Below, piece by piece: positions 54,906-64,000 of a stretch of DNA of 64,000 nt. This DNA comes from Galeopsis tetrahit (taxonomy: Eukaryota; Streptophyta; Magnoliopsida; Lamiales; Lamiaceae), in contig OY776120.1 of assembly GCA_963675135.1 (NCBI GenBank), positions 56,168,063-56,232,062 on the forward strand. Direction: 5' to 3'. How positions within the stretch are numbered: the first letter of the stretch is position 1; the number at the start of each line of letters is the position of its first letter. The notes beneath the pieces were generated by a model. The model saw only the letters and a program-made list of their open reading frames with translations, was not told the DNA's origin and searched no databases. The position numbers were made by a program, and so were the translations under genes.

Positions 54906-55370
54906 CAGTGGTGGACCCAGAATTTTAAAGTTGGGGGTACGATCAATATATAATTTCATAAAGTACAAATAAAATTACAGCTACAAGTTACAACTGAGTC
55001 CGACGAGTTTTCATTTTTTGAAAGCATTTTATAACATCTTCATCAAAAATTTGTATAAACAAGTCTTTCTCAATGTAAGTGATCAAACAATCATTTAGTA
55101 ATTGATCACCCATGCTATTTCGTAACCTATTTTCGACATAAGTCATTCCTGAAAATACTTTTTCCACACTTGCAATAGCAACTGGAAAAATCAACACCAA
55201 CTTGATTTGCAAATAAATTGCTGAATAAGTTACATGCTTCTTTGTTTGTACAAACTTCATCGAAATGGCACTATGATCAAGCAAATCTTTAAACTTATAT
55301 ATCTCTTTGCATATCTTCAATGAATATATTAAGTTGGAATGCAATAGTCATCAAATCAATACCTGAAAAA

Positions 55371-55526
55371 CTCACAGATGGATAAAATGTGGCAAGTTTA
55401 AGTATTTTCTCCTTATCATAAGAAGAAAAACCATCTTGAGCACTCAAACTCACAGATGGATAAAATGTGGCAAGTTTAAGTATTTTCTCCTTATCATAAG
55501 AAGAAAAACCATCTTGAGCACTCAAG
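55371..55526. repeat. 78-bp tandem duplication inside hAT pseudogene
   Basis: Two adjacent 78-bp copies (55371-55448 and 55449-55526) that keep frame, so the 26-residue DGFSSYDKEKILKLATFYPS segment is read twice. Confidence 0.92.
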
Positions 55527-55530
55527 CAAG

Positions 55531-55996
55531 TCATGCAGGTGAGCAACTCCATAGTAACCTCATCAAACCTGTTATTGAGCTCATGGAGTTGTAAATCAAT
55601 TACCACTAACAAAATGTTAACCTGAAAATGTTGTAGGTTCGTCTCTTGTTGAACAAAACGTCTTGATCTTCCTCGTAAGAAATAACAAGCATCCATATCG
55701 GGAACAACAATGTCATATTTAGTGCAGAATGAAGTGACATCGTTCAAGAGAGTTTTCCATCAGTCATGCAGGTGAGCAACTCCATAGTAACCTCATCAAA
55801 CCTGTTATTGAGCTCATGGAGTTGTAAATCAATTACCACTAACAAAATGTTAACCTGAAAATGTTGTAGGTTCGTCTCTTGTTGAACAAAACGTCTTGAT
55901 CTTCCTCGTAAGAAATAAGAAGCATCCATATCGGGAACAACAATGTCATATTTAGTGCAGAATGAAGTGACATCGTTCAAGAGAGTTTTCCATCCG
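55531..55996. repeat. 233-bp tandem duplication inside hAT pseudogene
   Basis: The stretch starting TCATGCAGGTGAGCAACTCC at 55531 recurs at 55764 with almost no change. A 25-bp direct repeat (GAGTTTTCCATCCGCAATCC and five more bases) follows at 55981-56031. High identity between copies shows recent duplication. Confidence 0.9.
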
Positions 55997-56506
55997 CAAT
56001 CCTTTGAGTTTTCCATCCGCAATCCTTTGATTTTTGCAACAAGTGTTTAGTTAATGAAATGAGAGTCATGACATTAACAATATTTTGATCTCTTTTTTGC
56101 AAAGCAAGACACAAATCATTAGCGTACCGAAAAATAGTCAAGATCAAGTGTGCCATGAAAATAAAATGAGTGCAAAATGGCATCAGCTTTAACTTGCTCT
56201 TCCGGACACGAAGCATTTTCTCCAATCATCACAAGGACCTCAACTAATGTTGGAAATATGTGGATAACATTAAAAAAAGTTTTATGATGTGATCCCCAAT
56301 GAGTATCATTGGGTCTTTTCAAACCTAACTTTTGTTTCAAACCTGGTCCACTCTCAAGTTCACCTAATTCCAATGCTTGAACAACTTTTTGAGCTTGACT
56401 TACTCGAATCACTTCTCTCTGCTTACAAGAAACTCCGACCACATTCAACAAGTTTGTAAGCGTTTCAAATAGCTAAGTACAATCCTTATTTTTTTTAGCA
56501 ACGACT

Positions 56507-57845
56507 TGTCACGCCCCAATTTTTATAAAAGTAGATTTGTCGTAAAAACTTGACAATTTCAAAATAAAGGGACATGAACTGAAATTTAAATACAAGAAAG
56601 TGAACACATAAATTGATTTAATAATAATATTATTTAAATAACAGCGGAAGACTCGATTAAATAAACTGGAATATCTACTAAAAGTCACAATAGTAAAGTC
56701 ACAATAGTGAAACGCTTGAAAATTTATAAAGTTTTTATAATACGACATCCACCGCCTCTCCTCGCCATCAACTCATCAACCTGAATCTGAAAATGTTAAA
56801 TGTATGGTATGAGCAAACCACTAGCTCAGTGAAGTCACTTTAACAATATTAAATACGACATACGAATAAAATGTGTAGCACATAAAATCACGTAATTCAC
56901 AAAAAGTCACATAAGCACCTTTCATCTCACATAAGCATTTTTCATCGTACTTTTAATTAATTATTAATTAAGTTTCACGTAATTCACACCTGAAATAAAT
57001 GTAGCGGGTGAAATGGATGCAATTGAAAATAACTTTAACCCTCAAAACCTAAAATAGTGTCAAAGAAAAATGATGTGTCTTAATAGTACTATGATATACT
57101 AATAATTATTATCTAATATCTCCATAGCCTGATAATTAAACTATAATAAGATTAGAGTTAATCTGGACTAACTTAAATAAGAAGAAAATAAATTTGACTT
57201 GAGAAGGTTTCGACTAAAAAGATCTTGAAACAAATATTAAATTAGCTTTTAAGTCTAATGTTCATTCTTAAATTGAGATCAATGGTACTCTAAACATGGG
57301 CAAATAGATGAAATATCTTTGGGAAAAGATAATTATGGCTAATGATGCAGAATCGTATAGCATATCAAAATTAATTTGAATGGATCATATATAAACATTA
57401 GACCTATCTTATTGCCCAAAACAAATACGAATTAAAAACCAATTTCAATATACCCAAAAACTCTAACCTGAAATATAAAATATATACGAAATAGTTTTGT
57501 ACGCGGTGGATAGAAAAGCACATGTATTCGAGTTTGAAAAATAACTTACAGAATTTGCGTTTAACAAAATAAAATGGAGAAATCGTTTTCGCTGCGGCAA
57601 TAAAAGGAGGCAGGCTTTCTGCTTCGTAGAGGATTTGGATTTACGGTGGAAAATATATGTTATGTAATCTAGGGTTAAAAATCTTTTATATATGTATAAT
57701 AAAATCGGGCTTGGGCTTGGATTTGAGATAAAGACTATGTTTAAAATTTTAGAAGTCTGATATAAATGGGCTTGAAATATTTATCTAAAATGAATAATTA
57801 AATATATGCTTATATATCTATATTTAAAAAAATACGGGTATTACA
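56507..57845. mobile_element. Solo LTR inside the decayed hAT
   Basis: Starts TGTCACGCCCCAATT and ends GGGTATTACA, with a perfect 5-bp duplication CGACT at 56502-56506 and 57846-57850. 1,339 bp, without primer site, gag or pol, so it is best read as the remains of an LTR retrotransposon after recombination between its LTRs. The superfamily cannot be told from the LTR alone. Confidence 0.8.
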
Positions 57846-57850
57846 CGACT

Positions 57851-59080
57851 ACTAGTATTAATTGAAGTTGATGAGAAAAATAATAAACATAGTAAGCACA
57901 TGTCGTATCATTAATAAACAAAGTCTTAAGACCATTTATCTCACCATTCATGTTACTAGCCCCATCATACCCTTGACCTCGAATCTTAGATGAGCTCAAA
58001 GATTGCAGCTTTAAGTGTCAAAGCAGTGGTATCACCAACATGTACAAGTTCAAGAAATCGTTCAACTATCATTCTTGTTTTACCATTAACATAACGTAAA
58101 CAAAGAGCTAGTTGTTCCTTTTGAGCTACATCACTTGACTCATCAACTAAAATATTAAAGTAATCATCACCAAGACCTTGTATAATGTGTTTAGTTGTTG
58201 TCACTTTAGCACAACAATTGATAAGATCTTTTTTAATTTTGGGAGACGTCATTTGATTATTTTTTGGGGCATTTTCAAAAACTACTTTTTTGACACCCTC
58301 ATTATGTTTGGATAGCCACTTTAAAAGCTCAAGAAAAATTTCCCTATTATTTGACTCTTCACTTTCATCGTACCCACGACATGCCAACCCTTGACGCAAA
58401 AGAAATCTCAAACAAGTAAATGAAGCTTTCAAACGCCTTTCATATTCGCTTCGAATTATTTCACTTGCTTTATGAAAAACATGTACAATAGATTTCTTTT
58501 TTAAGTCTCTTAAGTTCACATATTTTTCATAAGCAAGATTATGAGCACTTTTAACCCCACCAACATGCTTCTCAAATGTATTTGGTTTATTCCATTATCT
58601 AAATTCTCCATTAACAAAGGCATCTCCTCCTGCACTAATTTCCACATCATTCTTGAACAAGAAACAAACAAAACAAAATTCTCTCAATACTATATTCAAG
58701 CCAATCATATTTTTTAAACCAACAAACAATAAACTGGTGAATGCCTCCGACATTCCTTTGTGGAAAATCATGAGTTTTTTGTCGACAAGGTTTCTTAAGA
58801 ATATATCTTCTCCTTACCGCATTTCGTTCATTTGGAGCATAATCAATTATGTTTATTCTTTTTCCCGGATCATGTGGAAGAAATACAACATCATATAACA
58901 ATTATTCCTCTAGTGATGGTTCACTAATTAAAAAAAGTTGAATTATCAAATTCCACCTTATTTTCTTGAGTGAAAGCAAGTGATTGAGATGAAGGAAACT
59001 CACTAACATTCGAATGAGTCTCATTATCTCCCGGTGAAGAGTAAGACGTTCCTTGAGATTTCAATTTTTTAAGCATAAAT
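57851..59080 (-). pseudogene. hAT transposase fragments, N-terminal half
   Basis: A fragment at 57986-58519 (177 codons) carries ILVDESSDVAQKEQLALCLRYV and the long helix before it. Another at 58647-58901 has the zinc-finger lead WFKKYDWLEYSIE. The finger Cys residues after it are disrupted by a frame break. Order and orientation match the intact transposase. The extreme N-terminus near 58910-59080 is barely recognisable. Confidence 0.85.
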
Positions 59081-59136
59081 TGTCAAAATGAGAATATAAT
59101 CACATATTACACATACACATATACACACACACACAC

Positions 59137-59167
<31 letters not shown>

Positions 59168-59586
59168 AACTTCTACAAATCTATAAAAAAAAGAACACAC
59201 AAATACACAATTGTAAAATATAACAACCCCTAATTTTTTTAGCATCAATTTCAATTAAATAACTTAGAAATTTAACAAAACAATATTATAATAAATAAAT
59301 AATTTTTTTTTTACCTCAGTGAATCCACTATTAGATGGCAGCAGCCACGCGACCAACACTCAAGCTGAGCGAGAACTTAATATTCGTGGAGGAGTGGTTC
59401 AAGGTTCTGTTGAAATTTTAAAATCATATTCTCTCTTAAAATTTTAATGAGTGGTGGCCTCGGTGGGATTAGTTATTAGAAGTCACCCCAACTTGACAAC
59501 TTCAGTTGGTTGTAATAACTTTGGGCCTTTTAAATTTTAATTGATTTATGCGGCTCTGCCAAGTTATACACAAAGAATACACAACC

Positions 59587-59624
<38 letters not shown>

Positions 59625-59794
59625 ATGGTGAATAGGTATAGTTGTACCCCCATGTCACTTAATAGGTCCGCCTATGATGTATCGCTTAAAAAAATTCTTG
59701 AAGAAATACTTTCAAAAACTCCTAGCTAGTGGAATCCCTCTTAAAGATTTGGATGCGTGAGCTCTTAGGGGGTTCACCACAAAAAATTGCTCAA

Positions 59795-60065
59795 ATAACG
59801 AGGGGACTTGGCAAGGGGTATTTCACCCTTGCTATTTGGCGAGAGATTTAAAGAGGGGCACAAATAAAGAGGAGATTGGCGAGGGGCGGAATCACACTCG
59901 CTATTTAGCGAGTGGAAAAAGATGCACTCGCCAATTGGCGAGGGATTTGGCGACGGCGTGTGTTGCACTCGCTCATTGGCGAGTGCATTGTGGCCCTCGG
60001 AAATTGGCGACGGTCCCCCACTCGCTAATTGGCGAGGGGGGTGGGGCCCTCGTTATTGCTCTCGC
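59795..60065. repeat. CACTA subterminal repeats
   Basis: About ten units built on CTCGCTAATTGGCGAGG, many themselves palindromic (CTCGCC-AATT-GGCGAG). In CACTA elements such repeats bind the element's DNA-binding protein and position transposase. This is inferred from position and from the known layout of the family. Confidence 0.75.
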
Positions 60066-60834
60066 CTATTTCCCAATTAAAACCCTCTCCTTCTTCCCCA
60101 AATTCGTAGAGCAGCTTCTTCACCCCCAAAATTAGACACAGCCGCTGTTGTCGTCCACCGCGCCACCGCCGCTGCCGGAGCTACCGATCGAGACTAATTT
60201 TTGGATATTTCTGTTCTACACTTCGAGGGGTTCATTTCTACGGTAAATTTATGCGTTTTTATTGATTAAATTAAAAGTTTTATATATGTTTATATTATAT
60301 TATATTATGTATATATATATATATATGCATGTATATAGTTTTGTTGTGTAATGTTAGGATTGTAATTATGTTAGAAAAATATGAATATTGTTAATTAGGA
60401 TTAATTGATGAAAGTTATAAAAATTGTTAATTGTTATGAATGTGTTAATATAATTATTGTTATGTTTTATATATGCATGTATATATATGTGTTAATTATT
60501 AATTGGTGTGTTAATTGTTATGCATGAATGTGTTAATTGGGAGAATTAATTTTATAATGTATTGTTGGAAATAAGTGAAATTAAATCGATGTTGGAGGCC
60601 GGGATGAGTTGTTTGTTTGTTGTAGATTGTGCGTTCCGACTTGAGTAATTTTACTCGAGTCGGAAATGGATGCACTAGGAACCTAAATATTTGGTGATAC
60701 GATAGATTTAGATGAAACTCTGCCGAAATTTTTAAAAATATATATATAAACTATATATATTTATATTAATTAGAACAGTATAGCTAGTAATCAATGTTTA
60801 ATTTCCAAAATACATTTGAAACAGGTCGATTAAC
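60066..60834 (+). other. 5' region of the CACTA transposase gene
   Basis: About 770 bp, GC-richer near 60110-60240, then AT-rich with a (TA)n tract near 60310-60328. An AACAG acceptor-like site just before the start codon suggests a leader intron. No coding exon recognised. Confidence 0.5.
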
Positions 60835-63800
60835 ATGAATTATTCAAGTCGTAGTTGGATGTATAAGCCAAGATTGGTCAATGGGATTTTGAGCCCCGAA
60901 TTTATTAGTGGTGTAAATGGATTTATTGAAGCTGCCACTAGTAATCCGAATTCGATTTGGGAAGGAAAAATTAGGTGTCCTTGCTCGAAAGCTAGATGTC
61001 GAAATGAGAGTTATAGAGATCCTAATGAAGTGAAGTCTCATTTATATCGAAATGGGTTTACACGAAATTATTATAATTGGATTTATCACGGTGAAGAGAG
61101 TTGGAGTCCACGTCCATTTCAAAACACTAGTGAATTTGCGTCAACTTCAAATGAAGTTGACCCTATGGGACCTAGCTCGTACCACACTATGGTAGAAGAA
61201 TTAATGGGTGACCCAAACATTGATTTTGGAATCAACGCGGAAGAGGAGGCACATAATGAAGAACCCCCTAACGAGAATGCGTCACAGTTCTACGACATGC
61301 TTCGTGCAGCGGACGCAGACTTGTATCTCGGTTGTGAATCTCATTCGCAGTTGTCGTTCAATTCCAAATTGTTGAATATTAAAACCGAAAATAGATTGTC
61401 TGAAAGGGGATACAATCAAGTCGTTGAGTTGATTCGTGAGATTTGTCCTTCAGAAAATAAGGTTCCCAAGAAATTTAACGACACCAAACACTTGATGAGT
61501 GGGATGGGTCTTCCGGTAGAAAGGATTCATTGTTGTGCACAGAACTGCAGGTTATTTTGGGGTGCAGACAGCGAACTAGAGTTCTGTAAGATTTGTGGTG
61601 GATCACGGTATAAGCCGAGTAGGGTTGATGCAGATGGTCGGTTGAAAAAGAAACGCCCGGTTAAGGAGATGTTCTACTTTCCCATAATTCCTCGTTTGCA
61701 AAGATTGTACATGTCCAAGGCCACTGCGAAGGATATGACATGGCATGCCTCGTGCAGTTCTGATGACTCTGGTGTTATGCGTCACCCTGCAGACTCGTTG
61801 GCTTGGAAGCATTTGGACCGTTCGTATCCTGATTTTGCAGCTGAAATTAGGAATGTTAGGTTGGGCTTGAGCACAGACGGTTTTGCACCGTTTGGAATGA
61901 CGGGGAAGCAATATTCGTCATGGCCAATTATTCTTACTCCGTACAATCTACCCCCGTGGTTATGCATGAAATATCAATTCATGTTTCTTTCGATTCTTGT
62001 GCCCGGGCCAAAAAGTCTGAAGGACAAGCTTGATGTGTTTTTACAACCTCTGATAGCTGATTTGAAATTTTTATGGGAAAATGGGGTGCAAACGTACGAC
62101 GTCTCTAGGAAGCAAAACTTTTTGATGAGAGCTGCACTGATTTGGACCATTAGCGACTTTCCAGCGTACTCAATGTTGTCTGGTTGGAGTACAGCTGGAA
62201 AGCTTGCTTGTCTGTATTGTGGGGAGTACACCGATGCATTCACTTTGAGGCTCAGTCGAAAGCAATCGTGGTTCGATAACCACCGAAAGTTCTTACCACT
62301 TAATCATACATGGCGAAAGAACAAGACGGCATTCAGGGCTGGAGTAGCAGTCACAGATGATCCGCCGCATATCCGAACAGGTGCGAGTCTCCTATACGAA
62401 ATTGATCATTTGGGACTTAGAAAGGTTACAGAGGAAGGTGCTGAGGCACACAACAAAAAAATTGACGGAGGGTGGAAGAAAAAAAGCATTTTTTGGGATT
62501 TGCCTTATTGGAGTACTTTGTTAGTTCGACACAATTTGGACGTGATGCACATTGAGAAAAATGTGTTCGATAACGTGTTCAACACAGTGATGAATGTGGA
62601 GGGGAAAACAAAGGACACATCAAAATCAAGAGATGAGTTGAATGAATATTGTCGTCGTCCCTCTCTCAAGAAATGTCCACGTACAAATAAGTATCCCAAG
62701 GCTTGTTATGCGCTTGATAAGAAAGAAAAAGATGTTATCTTTAAGTGGATAAGTGGGTTGAAGTTTCCCGATGATTATGTGTCTAACATGTCTCGATGTA
62801 TTGACTGGACGAAGTTGAAATTGTATGGAATGAAGAGTCATGATTGTCACGTGTTTATGCAGAGAATACTACCGATTGCTTTTCGTAATATTCTGCAGAC
62901 TGATGTGTGGAAAGCAATCACTGAGCTTAGTCTTTTTTTTAAGGACTTAACTTCTACGACCATAACAGTTGACAACATGACTCGGTTGGAAACGGATATC
63001 CCAGTAATATTGTGCAAGTTGGAACATATCTTTCCACCCAGCTTCTTCAACTCCATGGAACATCTACCTGTGCACCTTCGAGAGGTATTTTAAGGAATTT
63101 TAAGATATAATGATCATATTCAATGTTTTTATTATCTTAATCACAATCCTTGAATTCTAATTATAGGTATCTTCGCACCTTGAAACTGAGTGTAGGTAAC
63201 AAAGCACGTGTTGAAGCTTCGATTGGAAATGCATATTTAACTAGAGAGGCGTCAATGTTTTGTTCTCATTACTTTGAGGATCATGTTATGACGAGGATAC
63301 ACAATTTACCTCGTAATTACGATGGTAGTGGAGATGTACAACAGTATGTGGATGGTACATTTTCCATATTTAAGGTGCCTGGCAAGCGATTTGGGAAACC
63401 AAAGAAGAGATGGATTTTGGATGAGGAGAAAAAAGTTGCTCATACGTACGTGTTGTTGAATTGTGATGAGGTGCAGCCGTATGTTCAGTAAGTGAATCTG
63501 GCCAGAGTATAAATATATATTGGTTAGTTTTGAGATGTCTTATTAATCAAAATACGTATGTAGGCTATTCATGCATCAACTTCAAGTTGTTGAACCAAAT
63601 CTCTCGGCTGCTGCATCGGACAATAGGCTACAAAATGAATTTGCTTCGTGGTTTGAAGAAATTGTAAGTCATATTTTATACAAATATATATATTTAATAG
63701 CAATAACGTAAATCTCACATAGAGTCGACTTATATAGGTGAAGATAAATCCCGTGGAGAACAAGTTTATTTCCGATCTTTCTGCAGGTCCGTCTGGCCAC

Positions 63801-64000
63801 GTTCTTACGTACTCAGGATATTGCGTGAACGGGTACAAATTTCACACTATGGCTTATGGTGCATCTAGAGCAACATCAAACAGTGGGGTTTGTATCAAGG
63901 GAAAAAACTATGATGCAGATGAAGAGGATTTCTACGGGAATATCGAGGAAGTAGTCGAATTGGACTACCAGGGGTACCACGAGAAGAAAGTGGTTTTGTT
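60835..64000 (+). CDS. TNP2-type CACTA transposase (partial, spliced)
   Basis: Proposed exons: 60835-63084, 63167-63487, 63564-63663 and 63738 onward, off the window. Exon 1 (750 codons from ATG at 60835) has the N-terminal transposase-associated domain (WMYKPRL...IRCPCSKARCRN, HLYRNGFTRNYYNWIYHGE) and then the TNP2 transposase core (KKFNDTKHLMSGMGLP, LTPYNLPPWLCMKYQFMFLSI, LPYWSTLLVRHNLDVMHIEKNVFDN). Exon 2 has the DUF4218 part (YLRTLKLSVGNKARVEASI). Exons 3-4 start a DUF4216 region (GVCIKGKNYDADEEDFYG). The exon 1-2 junction is out of frame for DUF4218 and lacks the usual GPVQYRWMYPFER-type segment, so a small deletion or an unseen exon is likely. The protein would cut the element ends. Probably a slightly damaged copy. 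Confidence 0.8.

Larger units (their letters stand above)
54988..56506 (-). pseudogene. hAT transposase fragments, C-terminal half
   Basis: Successive fragments match the 836-residue transposase at 33097-35607. The hAT dimerisation region (54988-55344) has FPVAIASVEKVFSGMTYV. Middle parts follow in several frames (55295-56225), and then a block with LNVVGVSCKQREVI and RPNDTHWGSHHKTF, where Arg-Trp of the intact copy is His-Trp (56119-56451). Frameshifts and duplications break it. The frame is cut at 56506 by a solo LTR and resumes at 57851. Confidence 0.88.
54906..59676 (-). mobile_element. Decayed hAT transposon, relative of 32973-36259
   Basis: Left end CAGTGGTGGACCCAG and, read inward from the right, CATAGGCGGACCTA. 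Both have GGGGGTAC just inside, as in the intact hAT element. Flanking 8-mers CTGTATCT (54898-54905) and ATGTATCG (59677-59684) agree at six positions. It contains transposase fragments on the minus strand, three tandem duplications and a solo LTR (56507-57845). A (CA)n(TA)n microsatellite lies at 59110-59168 and a (TA)n tract near 59591-59620. Non-autonomous. Confidence 0.85.
59775..64000 (+). mobile_element. CACTA (En/Spm) transposon, left part; continues beyond window
   Basis: The left terminus CACCACAAAAAATTGC at 59775 is a variant of the CACTA end. It is followed by subterminal repeats (59800-60065), an untranslated region with AT tracts, and the TNP2-type transposase gene. The right end lies outside the window. 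It sits about 100 bp from the right end of the decayed hAT. Confidence 0.8.

Noticed and set aside
59069..59254. ORF with long Tyr-Ile and Cys-Val repeats
   Set aside because: It is translation of a (TA)n/(CA)n microsatellite.

Overview
This is plant nuclear DNA. It contains a spliced gene for an RCC1-repeat protein with an F-box-like N-terminus, surrounded by Ty1/copia retrotransposons (including a Sirevirus with an extra 3' ORF), hAT and CACTA transposons, and Stowaway and Tourist-like MITEs. The protein families fit a eudicot, but the sequence alone does not settle the species. There are no bacterial-type genes, rRNA or CRISPR arrays, and no convincing tRNA gene.

Layout. Positions 1-6189 hold minus-strand Sirevirus-type debris: a gag-only element flanked by two unlike LTRs, a reverse-transcriptase scrap, and a third LTR. 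Positions 6190-7973 are intergenic, with MITE and CACTA-terminus remnants. Positions 7974-42217 form one nested stack. A Stowaway MITE was split by an old copia element (C, TSD CCTCT). C was split in its RNase H region by copia element D (TSD TTATT). D was split in its 5' LTR by a 15.4-kb Sirevirus (E, TSD CAATT) and in its RNase H by a hAT transposon with a full-length transposase ORF (TSD CCTGTGGG). The 3' LTR of C carries a further 2.3-kb insertion, which itself contains a MITE. The target-site duplications at each main level support this order.

Positions 42282-43943 hold a retroposed segment with a poly(A) tail and a 15-bp TSD, a Stowaway MITE and a Tourist-like MITE. Positions 44788-53312 (minus strand) are the only host gene: six phase-0 exons, 477 codons and seven RCC1 repeats. 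Its 4.7-kb third intron holds two copies of a small LTR element in inverted, tail-to-tail orientation. Positions 53738-54512 are a probable hAT-type MITE. Positions 54906-59676 are a decayed relative of the first hAT, with internal tandem duplications and a solo LTR inserted in it. From 59775 to the right edge runs a CACTA element with palindromic subterminal repeats and a TNP2-type transposase gene that leaves the window.

How the parts relate. The retroelement gag, protease, integrase, RT and RNase H genes serve only their own copying, and every copy here carries stops, a frameshift or large deletions. The hAT transposase at 33097-35607 is the one mobile-element ORF that looks uninterrupted throughout. 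The points most worth a second look are the LTR-age inversion between D and E, a short motif recurring through coding and non-coding parts of E, the unusually long third ORF of E, and the intronic inverted repeat in the RCC1 gene.
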